Positions 46,338-55,901 are shown, counted from the stretch's first letter. The stretch is DNA of 64,000 nucleotides from Acidobacteriota bacterium (GCA_021792795.1 JAJYUB010000012.1:1-64000); one strand, 5' to 3'. Notes: generated by a model not told the origin, from the letters alone. Numbers and translations are program-made.

Positions 46338-46364
46338 AGACATTACGCTAACAGCGAAATTGCT

Positions 46365-47921
46365 CTAAAACTTGAGTTGCTGCACCATCTGCATCACCGT
46401 ACTGTTCACAAATCCGAGGACCAACTGGGGATAGAGGCCCAGCACAAACATCAATGCAATCGCGGGCGCCAGCGACAGACGCTCAACGGTTGTCAGGTCG
46501 GGCAGCGTGGCCCATGTCTCGTTGAGCGGGCCGGAGAACACGCGCTGCAAAATTCCAAGAATAAAGATGGCCGTCGCCAGCAGGCCGAGCAAAGAGATCG
46601 ACGTGGCCCACGATACCAGCGGGAACGATCCTTTAAAGATCAGAAATTCTCCGACAAAGCCGTTCAGGCCGGGCAGGCCGAGGGAGGAAAAAAGGGCAAT
46701 GCCCATCAGTCCGGTAAAGACCGGAACAACTTTGCGCAGGCCACCAAAATCGTTCAGGCCGCGCAGGCCGCCGGTTCGTTTTTCCAGCATGGCGACGAAC
46801 CAGAAGAGCGTGGCGGCGGTGAGCGCGTGGTTGAAGATTTGCAGCATCACGCCGTTCATGGCCGCATATTTTTCCGTGGTCAGCGCGGCGTCGCCTCCGG
46901 TGAATTTGACCACGGAAAAGATGGCCAGCAGGCAGTAGCCGAGGTGGTTGATGGAGGAGTAGGCAAAGATTCGCTTCAGGTCTTTTTGCGCCAGTGCCGC
47001 ATAGGCGGAAAGGACAATGGTGGCGACCGCGAGCCATAACAGCGGCGTCAGTACCTGCTGCATTTCCGCGCCGAAGATGGGCAGCAGAATGCGCAGGAAG
47101 CCGTAGAGTCCCATCTTCGACATGGCGCCGGTCAACACGATGGTTGTGCCGGTGGGCGCTTCGGCATAGGCGGAAGGCAGCCAGGTGTGAAATGGGACCA
47201 GCGGGACTTTGACCGCGAAGCCGAGAAAAGCTCCGGCAAACAGGATCAGCGCTACGTGGTGCGGCGTGAAGCGGTGCCAGTCAAGTTTCGCGATGACGGC
47301 CGGCATCAGTTGACCCTGCTGCGCCAGTTGTGCCAGGTCGATGAAGTCGAATTTACCGGTCGCCAGAAAGATGGCGAGGAAGGAGAGCAGCAGCGCGATG
47401 CTGCCGACCATGGTGTAGACCAGGAATTGCGTGGCGGCGGCGGTGCTGCGCGATCCTCCCCAGAGCTTGATGAGGAAGAAGGCGGGAATCAGGCTGAGCT
47501 CCCAAAAGATGAACCAGTGGAAGAAATTGAGCGCGGTGAAGGTGCCGAACAGGCAGGCCTGCAGCAGCAACATGAGCGAGAAATAGAGTCCCGCGCGTTC
47601 CTGAATCTGCGACGACGCCAGGATTCCGATGGGGACGACGATGGAAGTCAAGAGCAGCATCAACAGGCCGAGGCCGTCGATGCCCACGTGATACTCGACG
47701 CCGAGAGCGGCGATCCACGGGACTTGTTGTTGAAATTGGAGCGCGCCGGAAGCGGGGGCGAAATGGCCCCAAAGACTCAGCGTCAGTGCGAGGGCCAGGA
47801 AACTGAAGATGAGCGCCAGCCAGCGCGCAACATGTTTGTTGCTGCCGCCGAAGGAAAGCACGAAGAGAGCGCCGACGACGGGCACGAGAGTGAGGACGGT
47901 GAGCCACGGGAAGGCGTTCAT
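46365..47921 (-). CDS. nuoM: NADH-quinone oxidoreductase-type subunit M, first copy
   Basis: The protein is 518 aa. All charged residues thought to carry protons are present: TM5 Glu in IFWELSLIPAFF, TM7 Lys in GFAVKVPLVPFHTWLP, TM8 Lys in GAMSKMGLYG and TM12 Glu in GFVGEFLIFKG. It overlaps nuoL by 4 nt and precedes a second, divergent NuoM. Gene order L-M-M-N means the membrane arm should have four antiporter-like subunits and not three. Confidence 0.93.
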   Translation of the reverse strand: MNAFPWLTVLTLVPVVGALFVLSFGGSNKHVARWLALIFSFLALALTLSLWGHFAPASGALQFQQQVPWIAALGVEYHVGIDGLGLLMLLLTSIVVPIGILASSQIQERAGLYFSLMLLLQACLFGTFTALNFFHWFIFWELSLIPAFFLIKLWGGSRSTAAATQFLVYTMVGSIALLLSFLAIFLATGKFDFIDLAQLAQQGQLMPAVIAKLDWHRFTPHHVALILFAGAFLGFAVKVPLVPFHTWLPSAYAEAPTGTTIVLTGAMSKMGLYGFLRILLPIFGAEMQQVLTPLLWLAVATIVLSAYAALAQKDLKRIFAYSSINHLGYCLLAIFSVVKFTGGDAALTTEKYAAMNGVMLQIFNHALTAATLFWFVAMLEKRTGGLRGLNDFGGLRKVVPVFTGLMGIALFSSLGLPGLNGFVGEFLIFKGSFPLVSWATSISLLGLLATAIFILGILQRVFSGPLNETWATLPDLTTVERLSLAPAIALMFVLGLYPQLVLGFVNSTVMQMVQQLKF

Positions 47922-50008
47922 CGCGTCGCTCCCCAGAGCAGAAAGACGGCCAGCGCAACCAGCGCGACGCCGATCATCCGCAGATAACTTTGCACGCGGC
48001 CGCCTTGCAGCAGCGCTAGAACCTGGCCGCTGCGCGACACGGTTTCGCAGCCCTCGTCGAAGCCCGCGTTCACCACTTTTGTGTCAACCAGATTGTCGAG
48101 CCACGCGAAAGCGAGCACGGTATAGGAGACAGTTTGCACCGCGCCGTTCCAGACCCAGCGATCGAGCCAGTCGCAGATGCGGGACCATGCGGCATTGAGG
48201 CGAAGCAGGGTCGCGCGGTAGAGCGCGTCTACATAAAACGCATGGCCAAGGATGGAGAACGCGTGGGGCTGAAGTCGCCCGAAGGAATCCGGAGCCTCGG
48301 CGCTGGCGATGGGTTTGCGGCCATAGAACCACCAGCCGAGCGCGAGGCCGAGAAGGACGATGAGGGAAGAGGACAGCATGACCGGCAGCAAGCCGGGTTC
48401 TGAGAATGCCGCGAGATGCAGGGCGACTCCCCGGTCCTGCAGAAACGATTGGAACCATGGCCAAGCGGGCGTGCCGACAAATCCCAGCAGCATGGCAAAG
48501 GCCGCGAGAATGGTCAGCGGAATCGTCATGATCGCGGGGCTCTCGTGGGGCGTCGCTGTGGCGTGGGACGAGGCGTGCGCGGAGGCAGCGGTCGATGCGT
48601 CCAGACGCGACGCGCCGGCAAACACGTAATAGACCTGCCGCGTCATGTAAAAGGCGGTCAGCAGCGCGCCGAACGCGCCCAGATAATAGGGCGTCCTGGA
48701 GACACTCCACGTGCTCGCAGCGTGCAGGATCGCATCCTTGCTCCAGAAGCCGGAGAAAAACAGCGGAAATCCGCAGAGCGCCAGCATGCCGACGGCGTAG
48801 GCCAAAAACGTAATGGGCATGAATTTCCGCAGGCCGCCCATTTTGCGAATGTCCTGTTCGCCATTGCAGCCATGAATGACGGACCCTGCGCCGAGGAACA
48901 GCAACGACTTGAAGAAGGCGTGGGTGATGAGATGGAACATTCCCACGGCCACGCCGCCGACGCCCAGGCCCATCATCATGTAGCCAAGCTGCGAGATGGT
49001 GGAGTAGGCGAGGATGCGCTTGATATCGTACTGTGCGATCGCGATGAGCGCGGCGAAGACGGCGGTGATCGCGCCGACCCAGGTGACAACAATCAGGGCC
49101 GTGGTGGGGGTGAGCCCGAGACCGGGTCCGGCATGAGCACTCATCAGCGGATACACTCGCGCGATGAGGAAGACGCCGGCGGCGACCATGGTGGCGGCGT
49201 GAATCAAGGCGCTGACCGGGGTTGGGCCTTCCATCGCGTCGGGCAGCCAGACGTGCAACGGGACCTGACCGGATTTTCCAGCGGCGCCGCAGAAGATGAG
49301 CAACGCGATGCCAGTGGAGGCGGCCATCCCCACAGCGGTTACGTGGACAACCAGCACGGCAAGCGCAGCGTGTTCGAGGCATCCAGCGCCGTTATCGTAG
49401 AACAGCAGCGTGCCGGATTGGGCATACAACCAGGCCATGCCAAGAAAGAATCCAAGGTCGCCAATGCGGGTGACGATGAAGGCCTTTTTCGCCGCGGCCG
49501 CCGCTTCCGGCTTGTGGTACCAGAAGCCGATCAGCAGGTAGGAGGTGAGGCCGACCAGTTCCCAACACATAAAGAGCAGCAGCAGGCTGTTGGAGAGGAC
49601 GACGCCGAGCATGGCCCCGGCAAACAGCGCGAGGAAGCAGAAGAAGCGGGTGAAGTTTTCGTCGTGCTCCATGTAGCCGACGCTGTAGATAAAGATCAGC
49701 AGGCCGACAAAGGTGACCATCACCAGCATGACGGCGGTGAGCGGATCGAGCATCCAGCCGAGCTTCAACCATTGGTTGCCAAACTGAAACCAGCGAAAAT
49801 CGACGACCTGGCGAGTTGCCAGTCCCCGATTGCCGAGCGAGAGAACATGCGCGAAGGCAACGACGGACAGCAGGAAGGAGACGGACATGGAGCCGATGGC
49901 GAGCGAAGCGGCGAGGACGCGATTGCGGCGGCGCGCCAAGGCGCCGATCCCGGCTGCCACAGTCGGCAATGCGGGCACCAGCCACAAGTTTTGAACAATC
50001 CAGGTCAT
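47918..50008 (-). CDS. nuoL: NADH-quinone oxidoreductase-type subunit L
   Basis: The protein is 696 aa, the distal antiporter-like subunit of complex I, with about 16 helices and a C-terminal lateral helix. Functional residues: Glu in FMCWELVGLTSYL, Lys in GKSGQVPLHVWLPDAMEGPTPVS, His in ALIHAATMV and Lys in FFSGFWSKDAIL. A His/Ala/Ser-rich loop lies around 495-515. It overlaps the following nuoM by 4 nt and lies 105 bp after nuoK. Confidence 0.95.
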   Translation of the reverse strand: MTWIVQNLWLVPALPTVAAGIGALARRRNRVLAASLAIGSMSVSFLLSVVAFAHVLSLGNRGLATRQVVDFRWFQFGNQWLKLGWMLDPLTAVMLVMVTFVGLLIFIYSVGYMEHDENFTRFFCFLALFAGAMLGVVLSNSLLLLFMCWELVGLTSYLLIGFWYHKPEAAAAAKKAFIVTRIGDLGFFLGMAWLYAQSGTLLFYDNGAGCLEHAALAVLVVHVTAVGMAASTGIALLIFCGAAGKSGQVPLHVWLPDAMEGPTPVSALIHAATMVAAGVFLIARVYPLMSAHAGPGLGLTPTTALIVVTWVGAITAVFAALIAIAQYDIKRILAYSTISQLGYMMMGLGVGGVAVGMFHLITHAFFKSLLFLGAGSVIHGCNGEQDIRKMGGLRKFMPITFLAYAVGMLALCGFPLFFSGFWSKDAILHAASTWSVSRTPYYLGAFGALLTAFYMTRQVYYVFAGASRLDASTAASAHASSHATATPHESPAIMTIPLTILAAFAMLLGFVGTPAWPWFQSFLQDRGVALHLAAFSEPGLLPVMLSSSLIVLLGLALGWWFYGRKPIASAEAPDSFGRLQPHAFSILGHAFYVDALYRATLLRLNAAWSRICDWLDRWVWNGAVQTVSYTVLAFAWLDNLVDTKVVNAGFDEGCETVSRSGQVLALLQGGRVQSYLRMIGVALVALAVFLLWGATR

Positions 50009-50113
50009 CGGGTCTCAAAGGTCGAACAGCAGTTGAAAGTCTGCGATGGGTTTCGCAGTGAAAGTTTCGCGGTCAAAGTTCCAGTACACAGCAATATGTC
50101 GTCGGTTTCTTTC

Positions 50114-50425
50114 TCAGCCTTTCATCGAGTTCATCCGGTCGAGTTCAGTGGTTTTCGAATGGCGATAGACGGCCAGAACGATGCCCAGGCCGACGGCGGC
50201 CTCCGCCGCGGCAATGCCGATGGAAAAAATGGCAAACATGACGCCGGTGAGCGCTTGCGCGTTTGGTCCATAGCGCCAGAAGGCGATGAAGTTGAGGTTG
50301 GCGGCGTTGAGCATCAGCTCAATGCCGATGAGAACGAGAATGGCGCTGCGGCGCGTGAGCGCGCCTGCCAGGCCGATCGAAAAAATAAGGGCAGAGACGA
50401 GCAGATAACCGGTCAGCGAACTCAT
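50114..50425 (-). CDS. nuoK: NADH-quinone oxidoreductase-type subunit K
   Basis: The protein is 103 aa from ATG 50425, overlapping the nuoJ stop (ATGA). Three helices with the two conserved membrane Glu residues, in IGIELMLNAANLN and AAAEAAVGLG. It forms part of the E-channel next to NuoJ. Confidence 0.94.
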   Translation of the reverse strand: MSSLTGYLLVSALIFSIGLAGALTRRSAILVLIGIELMLNAANLNFIAFWRYGPNAQALTGVMFAIFSIGIAAAEAAVGLGIVLAVYRHSKTTELDRMNSMKG

Positions 50426-50922
50426 GCCGTCCCCCGTTTTTCCTGCATTGCAACGACGACAGCGCCGATCAATGCGGCGGTCAACAGCAGGCCCATGATT
50501 TCCAACGGCAATACAAATCTGTGCATCAGAGCGTCGCCGATGGGCCGGACGGCGGCCTCGGCTTGCGGCGGCAGGGGCCTCGAAGAAGTGGAGCTGGAGA
50601 CAATCGCCCAACCGAGAACGGCAAACACCAGCGCGGCGATCAGGCTACCAGCCAACCAGAAGGAGGAAAAGATCGACTCGGTGGTTTGCGCGGGTTTTTG
50701 CGTCATCATAATGACGAAGACGGCCAGGATGGCGACCGCGCCGACGTAAACGAGGATCTGCGTGAGGCCGACGAATTGCGCGCCCAGTTGCAGATAGAGG
50801 GCCGCCAGTCCGGCAAAGCCCAGGGTGAGGGCCAGGACGCAATGGACCAGATTGCGCATGGCCATCGTGGCCACGGTCCCGGCGATGGTGATGGCGGCAA
50901 GAATGAGGAAGGTCGCTGTCAT
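50422..50922 (-). CDS. nuoJ: NADH-quinone oxidoreductase-type subunit J
   Basis: The protein is 166 aa with five helices. The conserved TM3 segment QILVYVGAVAILAVFVIMM, whose helix contains a pi-bulge in known structures, is present. It precedes nuoK with a 4-nt overlap and follows nuoH by 113 bp. Confidence 0.93.
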   Translation of the reverse strand: MTATFLILAAITIAGTVATMAMRNLVHCVLALTLGFAGLAALYLQLGAQFVGLTQILVYVGAVAILAVFVIMMTQKPAQTTESIFSSFWLAGSLIAALVFAVLGWAIVSSSTSSRPLPPQAEAAVRPIGDALMHRFVLPLEIMGLLLTAALIGAVVVAMQEKRGTA

Positions 50923-51035
50923 GTCAGGTTCGACGAGTTCTCCAATGTAGTTCCAACTCTTTCAGTGACCGAAGATCAGACTGTCACAGTTGCCATACGA
51001 TCGGCAGTGACAGCCATCACGAAATTATTCTGCGA

Positions 51036-52223
51036 CTAGTCTGCAAACCGATAGGTCCTGGCGGCAAACTTCTTGCCCTGCTTCAGGCCGCGACTGAGCA
51101 GGAAGGCTGGAACGATCAGCAGCGCCGCGCAAACTAGCCAGCGTATCACGCCGCCTGGCATGAAATGCCAGACGCCGGCGGCGAACACGTTGATCAGCGT
51201 CATGGGCAGCATAAATTGCCACGCAAAATTCATAAGCTGGTCCATGCGCAGGCGCGGAAGCGTGCCGCGAATCCAGATGAAGATCGCAATCATGAGCAAT
51301 AATTTTGCGAAGAACCAGAGATACGACGGAATCCATGTCAGAAACGAAAAGGGCGCGGCCCATCCGCCGAGAAACAAGGTGATGGCGAGGCCGCTGGTGG
51401 CAAACATGCCGAGATATTCGCCGAGAAAGAACAGGGCAAATTTAAAGCCGGAATATTCAATGTAATAGCCCGCGATGATTTCCGATTCGCCTTCCGGCAG
51501 ATCGAAGGGGGACCGGTTGGATTCGGCGGTGGCGGCAATCATGAACAGGTTGAAGCCGGCGAACCCCCACGGTGTCAGGACGAACCAGTGCGGCCAGATG
51601 CCGGAGTAGCCGGTCTGCATGTTGACAATGGCGACGGTGGAAAGCGAGCCGGCCGCCATGATGACGACGATGGAGGCGAGGACCAGCGGGACTTCATAGC
51701 TGATCATCTGGGCGATGGCGCGCATGGCCCCGAGCAGCGAATATTTATTGCGGCTGGACCATCCTGCCATGAAGACGGCGAGTTCCACCAGCGTGCCGAC
51801 GGCGAAAAAGAACAGGACGCCGGCATTTAGGTCAACGAGCGCCATGTTGCGGCCGACGGGCAATACGGCATAGGCCAGAAATGCGGCGATGACCAGCAGC
51901 ACAGGCGCCATAAAATGCACCAACTGGTCGGCAGTGCGGGGAACCAGGTCTTCTTTGGTGAGCGATTTCACGCCATCGGCGATGGGCTGAAAAAAACCGG
52001 CAGGGCCGACGCGGTTAGGGCCGTAGCGGTTCTGGATCCGCCCCAGACCTTTGCGCTCCAGAACGGTGGTAATCGCGAACAAGAGCGCAAACACCAGGAC
52101 GATGGCGACGACGGAAAGGATGACATCGGCGATGGACTGGAATTTGATAGGAAGATAACCGACGACGCGATGCTGCAGGGTGACAAAAATCTGGTCGGCT
52201 TGCTGGATGGGGGGTGGGGTCAT
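51036..52223 (-). CDS. nuoH: NADH-quinone oxidoreductase-type subunit H
   Basis: The protein is 395 aa from ATG 52223, which overlaps the nuoI stop; the frame extends upstream but with unrelated residues. It lines the quinone tunnel with eight helices. Conserved loops: LERKGLGRIQNRYGPNRVGP, ESNRSPFDLPEGESEIIAGYYIEYSG and RGTLPRLRMDQLMNFAW. Here nuoI precedes nuoH, the reverse of the usual H-I order. Confidence 0.95.
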   Translation of the reverse strand: MTPPPIQQADQIFVTLQHRVVGYLPIKFQSIADVILSVVAIVLVFALLFAITTVLERKGLGRIQNRYGPNRVGPAGFFQPIADGVKSLTKEDLVPRTADQLVHFMAPVLLVIAAFLAYAVLPVGRNMALVDLNAGVLFFFAVGTLVELAVFMAGWSSRNKYSLLGAMRAIAQMISYEVPLVLASIVVIMAAGSLSTVAIVNMQTGYSGIWPHWFVLTPWGFAGFNLFMIAATAESNRSPFDLPEGESEIIAGYYIEYSGFKFALFFLGEYLGMFATSGLAITLFLGGWAAPFSFLTWIPSYLWFFAKLLLMIAIFIWIRGTLPRLRMDQLMNFAWQFMLPMTLINVFAAGVWHFMPGGVIRWLVCAALLIVPAFLLSRGLKQGKKFAARTYRFAD

Positions 52224-52831
52224 TTCTCGCTCCCAGCAGGAACAGGTGGAGGGGTCGCCGGAGCGGCGGCGGGCTTGGCTTCGGCGGCAGCCTTGGCTTT
52301 GGCAGCCGTTTTGGCCCGGTCGGCGGCCAATTGCGCATCCACGGCGGCGGCTTCCGTGGGGTGAATCTTGTGGTAATGTTCGTTCGACTTGGCGAGATGT
52401 TTCTTGTCCCACAGCAGACCGCTGAAGCGGTTGCCGGTACTCAGTTCAAAGTCGGTGTCCATTTTGATGGCATCGAAGGGGCAGACCTCGACGCAGATCT
52501 GGCAGCTCATGCAGACGGAGATGTCGATGTTGAAAACGGTGGGGTAAAACTGGGGCTTGCCGACGGCGTCCGGCTTCTTGTCGGTACTTTTTTCAATGAA
52601 GATGCATTTGGGCGGGCATTCCTTTTCGCAGATGAAGCAGGAGACGCAGCGCAGCCCTTGTTGCCAGTCTTCGCCGTCGTAGACGAGGAAGGGAAAATTG
52701 CGATACGCCTCAATCTGCGGCAACCGCTCTTCCGGATACTGGACGGTGGTCAGTCGATTTTTGCTGACATAGCTGCCCAGGAAATTCCGGGCGGTTTCCG
52801 CCAGACCCTTCAGGATGCCTTCACCGAACAC
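52220..52831 (-). CDS. nuoI: NADH-quinone oxidoreductase-type subunit I (2x[4Fe-4S])
   Basis: From GTG 52831 (GAGG 8 nt upstream) the protein is 203 aa. The frame opens further to TTG 52900, but those codons are made of a dispersed repeat (ATTCTGAGCGTAGCGAAGAA) and are probably not native. Two ferredoxin-type clusters are bound by CVSCFICEKECPPKC and CMSCQICVEVCP. The C-terminus has a tail of about 45 residues rich in Ala, Lys and Pro, not found in standard NuoI. It passes electrons toward NuoB. Confidence 0.92.
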   Translation of the reverse strand: MFGEGILKGLAETARNFLGSYVSKNRLTTVQYPEERLPQIEAYRNFPFLVYDGEDWQQGLRCVSCFICEKECPPKCIFIEKSTDKKPDAVGKPQFYPTVFNIDISVCMSCQICVEVCPFDAIKMDTDFELSTGNRFSGLLWDKKHLAKSNEHYHKIHPTEAAAVDAQLAADRAKTAAKAKAAAEAKPAAAPATPPPVPAGSEK

Positions 52832-52869
52832 AGTTTCAACCTCGACTTCAAAGTTCCAAACAATGCCTA

Positions 52870-53031
52870 GATTCTTCGCTACGCTCAGAATGACGAGCAA
52901 TTACTTTTTTGCTTCGTTTCGGTCGGAATGACAATTCAATTCAACCCCACTCAAGCCATACAGCGGCTTCCACCCCAGCGAGCAAAAATCGCTCGCCGGG
53001 GACCCCGGCTTGAATGGGCCACCCGGCCCGC
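52870..53031. repeat. Repeat cluster between nuoD and nuoI
   Basis: 52870-52894 is a copy of the short ATTCTTCGCTACGCTCAGAA repeat. 52947-53031 is a branched member of the modular family: outer TCAAGCC (52951) with GGCTTGA (53007), an inner CCCCAGCGAGC/GCTCGCCGGGG hairpin, and a GGGCCACCC tail. It sits inside the nuo operon. Confidence 0.7.
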
Positions 53032-53044
53032 ATCTGGCCGACGT

Positions 53045-54202
53045 TCATCGGTCCACTTCGCCCATCACAATGTCAATGCTCCCTAAAATCACTACAACAT
53101 CGGCAACGTTGCGGCCGATGCACAACTCCTCCAGCACGGTCAGGTTCATCATGCAGGAGGAACGCACGCGATACCGATACGGGTTCGGCGTTCCATCGCT
53201 GATGAGATAAAAGCCCAACTCCCCCTTGGGCGCCTCAATGCGCCCATAGGCTTCACCGGGTTTCGGCTTGAATCCGCGAATCTTTGTTTTTGGATCGACG
53301 ATCGGGCCGTCGGGGATGTCTTTCAATGCCTGGTTGAGAATGTTGAGCGACTCGCGCATTTCCAGCAGACGGACCATGTAGCGGTCGTAGGTGTCGCCAT
53401 GCTCGCCCAGCGGAATTTTGAAAGCGAACCGATCGTAGATGCCGTATTTGTCCACTTTGCGCAGGTCGTAATTGACGCCGGAAGCGCGCAGAATGGGGCC
53501 AGTGACGCCGGCATTGACGGCAAATTCCTTCGATAACACGCCCACGCCCTGGGTGCGGGCCATCAGTATCTCATTGGTGGCCAGCAGCCGTTCAAACTCA
53601 TCCAGAAAACGCGGCAGGGTGGCGGCAAATTGCTTCGCGTGGTCCAGCCATCCCGCGGGAAGATCGACGCGGCAGCCGCCGAAACGCATGTAGTTGCACA
53701 TCATGCGCGCGCCGGTAAGCGACTCGAACAGGTCGAGGATGGTTTCCCGCTCGCGAAAGGCGTACATCAGCGGCGTTCCGCTGGCGCCCATGTCCTGGGT
53801 CAAAAATCCGATGAGGGCCGCATGGTTCTGGAAGCGGGTCAGCTCCGCGGTAATGATGCGGATGTACTCGGCGCGTTCGGGAACTTGAATTCCAGCGAGC
53901 TTTTCGACCGCAAGCGCGTAGGCCCAATTGTTGGTGAGGGAGCAGAAATAGTCCAGCCGGTCGGTGTAGGGCATGGAGCCGAGGTAAGTTTCATTCTCGG
54001 CAATTTTTTCGTGGTTGCGATGGAGATACCCGAATACCGGCTTCAGCTTGACGATGCGTTCGCCATCCAGAACCACATCCATGCGGAAAACGCCGTGCGT
54101 GGAGGGATGCTGCGGCCCCATCGAGACTTCCAGAAACTGGCCTTCGCCGTCATCGGTGGGCGATTTTGAAAGGATGCGGACGGGCTCGGTCGCGGCGATC
54201 AT
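53045..54202 (-). CDS. nuoD: NADH-quinone oxidoreductase-type subunit D
   Basis: The protein is 385 aa, the 49-kDa quinone-site subunit: [13 protein letters not shown] holds the conserved quinone-site His, then [12 protein letters not shown] and [13 protein letters not shown]. It ends [10 protein letters not shown], the standard C-terminus. It overlaps nuoC by 4 nt. It is followed by nuoI and nuoH, not by nuoE, nuoF and nuoG. Confidence 0.96.
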   Translation of the reverse strand: MIAATEPVRILSKSPTDDGEGQFLEVSMGPQHPSTHGVFRMDVVLDGERIVKLKPVFGYLHRNHEKIAENETYLGSMPYTDRLDYFCSLTNNWAYALAVEKLAGIQVPERAEYIRIITAELTRFQNHAALIGFLTQDMGASGTPLMYAFRERETILDLFESLTGARMMCNYMRFGGCRVDLPAGWLDHAKQFAATLPRFLDEFERLLATNEILMARTQGVGVLSKEFAVNAGVTGPILRASGVNYDLRKVDKYGIYDRFAFKIPLGEHGDTYDRYMVRLLEMRESLNILNQALKDIPDGPIVDPKTKIRGFKPKPGEAYGRIEAPKGELGFYLISDGTPNPYRYRVRSSCMMNLTVLEELCIGRNVADVVVILGSIDIVMGEVDR

Positions 54203-54831
54203 TGCGCCCCCATGACGGTGCGGTGTTGGCGGGCGCGTTCCAGGACCTGGTCATGCGCCGTGGGCTCGTATTCGTAATCGTCGGGCTCGACGTAGTCCTT
54301 GCGCATGGGGTGATCCTGGAAACCATCCCACATAAGGATGCGGCGCAGATCGGGATGCCCGTCAAAGATGACGCCGTAGAGATCGAAGATTTCACGCTCC
54401 TGAAAGTCCGCGCTGCGCCAGACGTGGGTGAGAGACGGCAGATGGACCCCCTCGGCGCGATCTTCGGTGCGCATGCGGAGAATGACGGGGCCGTGTTTCT
54501 TCTCCATGGAGTAGAGGTGGTAGACGACCTCAAGATGGCCGATGGTCTGTGTCTTCCTGATCTCCTCGACCTCTTGTTCCGCGCCGTCCACAAGTTTTTT
54601 CGCTTTGACTTTTTCTGAAATTTCTTTACCCGGCCAGTCGATGCCAGTGACGTTGGAGCAGTAATCGAAGCGGAGGTGTTCGGCATCGCGCAAGAAGGTG
54701 GCGATGGCGACCGCATGTGCCGGATCGATCCGCAGAGAGTGCTGGCCCGACGGGCTGGGGTTGCCGACGATTTCCAGCACGCAGCCGGGGACGTTCGCTT
54801 CCATTTCGGATTTAATGTTTTCCAGCGTCAT
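54199..54831 (-). CDS. nuoC: NADH-quinone oxidoreductase-type subunit C
   Basis: The protein is 210 aa, the 30-kDa subunit. Signature: [20 protein letters not shown], then [28 protein letters not shown] and HPMRKDY. It has a charged insertion ([21 protein letters not shown]) at about 70-92. Its start overlaps nuoB by 20 nt and its end overlaps nuoD. Confidence 0.95.
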   Translation of the reverse strand: MTLENIKSEMEANVPGCVLEIVGNPSPSGQHSLRIDPAHAVAIATFLRDAEHLRFDYCSNVTGIDWPGKEISEKVKAKKLVDGAEQEVEEIRKTQTIGHLEVVYHLYSMEKKHGPVILRMRTEDRAEGVHLPSLTHVWRSADFQEREIFDLYGVIFDGHPDLRRILMWDGFQDHPMRKDYVEPDDYEYEPTAHDQVLERARQHRTVMGAQ

Positions 54832-55453
54832 CCGTCCCTGCCAAAGAAATATTCACTAAAGGAGCGTCCCATACCTCGGGATTTTGCGGCGGTTCCAAAT
54901 CGTGCGCGCCAAACCGCGGCACGATAAATTCGCTGGGCGCTTCGGCCTGCAAATGGCGGGGCCGGTCGGCTCCGGTGAGAGATTGCTTGTCGATTAACTT
55001 TTGCAACGTCATCAACGCGTCAATCAAGGCTTCCGGGCGTGGCGGGCAACCGGGAATATAGACGTCGACAGGGATGTAGCGATCAATCCCTTTCAGCACG
55101 TTGTAGCCCTGTTTGAAGGGACCTCCTGAGATGGCGCAGGCCCCCATGGAGATGACGTACTTCGGTTCCGCCATCTGGTTATAAAGGCGAACCACCTGGG
55201 GGGCCATTTTTTTGGTGACGGTGCCGGCGACAATCATCAGGTCCGCCTGTCGCGGGGAGGGACGAAACACCTCCGCGCCGAACCGCGCCATGTCGTAGCG
55301 GGCCATGCTGGCGGCGATCATTTCAATGGCGCAGCAAGCGAGGCCGAAATTCAGCGGCCAGAGGGAGTTTTTGCGGCCCCAGTTGTACAGTTCCTGCAGG
55401 GTGGTCGCAACGATCCCTTGCTTTCTCAACTCTGTTTTCAGATGTTCATCCAT
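54812..55453 (-). CDS. nuoB: NADH-quinone oxidoreductase-type subunit B
   Basis: The protein is 213 aa and carries cluster N2, the last Fe-S centre before quinone. Ligands: tandem Cys in [10 protein letters not shown], Cys in [12 protein letters not shown] and Cys in [12 protein letters not shown]. It is preceded by nuoA with a 76-bp gap. The C-terminal 50 residues are an extension of low similarity to standard NuoB. Confidence 0.96.
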   Translation of the reverse strand: MDEHLKTELRKQGIVATTLQELYNWGRKNSLWPLNFGLACCAIEMIAASMARYDMARFGAEVFRPSPRQADLMIVAGTVTKKMAPQVVRLYNQMAEPKYVISMGACAISGGPFKQGYNVLKGIDRYIPVDVYIPGCPPRPEALIDALMTLQKLIDKQSLTGADRPRHLQAEAPSEFIVPRFGAHDLEPPQNPEVWDAPLVNISLAGTDDAGKH

Positions 55454-55529
55454 CAGAGAAAACCTTCAAGTGTTGCGGTTGGTTCGAACCTGAGAATCCC
55501 GGGTGCAGCCTTCGTCGCCGGCCTGGAGC

Positions 55530-55901
55530 TTAACTCCAGACCAGCACTTGTTTCTGATACGCCCAGACCAGACCTTCGACCAGCAAAAGCAAGAAAACCA
55601 GCATGGCCATTCCCGCTGCGAATGTCAGGCCGGCAAAGGCCACGGCAAAGGGCAGAAGAAAGACCGCTTCGATATCGAAAACCAGAAAAATGATTGCGTA
55701 CAGGTAGTAGCCGGGATGGAACTGGATCCAGGCATCGCCCGCCGATTCCAGGCCGCACTCGTAAATTGCATTCTTGCTGGGGCCGGGCTTCCGCGGAGAA
55801 AATTTCCATGCCCAAATCCACGCGAGGGCAAGCGGCGCAATGGCAAAACCGACGCCTGCGGCCAGCAGAACAAGAACAGGAAAATAGGGGCTGTTTGTCA
55901 T
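55530..55901 (-). CDS. nuoA: NADH-quinone oxidoreductase-type subunit A
   Basis: The protein is 123 aa from ATG 55901 (12 more residues if an upstream start is used). Three helices and the conserved loop YECGLESAGDAWIQFHPGYYLYAIIFLVFDIEA, matching ND3. It is the first gene of the 12-gene nuo operon and is transcribed away from nifJ. Confidence 0.95.
   Translation of the reverse strand: MTNSPYFPVLVLLAAGVGFAIAPLALAWIWAWKFSPRKPGPSKNAIYECGLESAGDAWIQFHPGYYLYAIIFLVFDIEAVFLLPFAVAFAGLTFAAGMAMLVFLLLLVEGLVWAYQKQVLVWS

Noticed and set aside
48416-50749. Long open frame (777 codons) opposite nuoL/nuoK/nuoJ
   Set aside because: It crosses three certain genes, is highly charged low-complexity sequence and matches no family.
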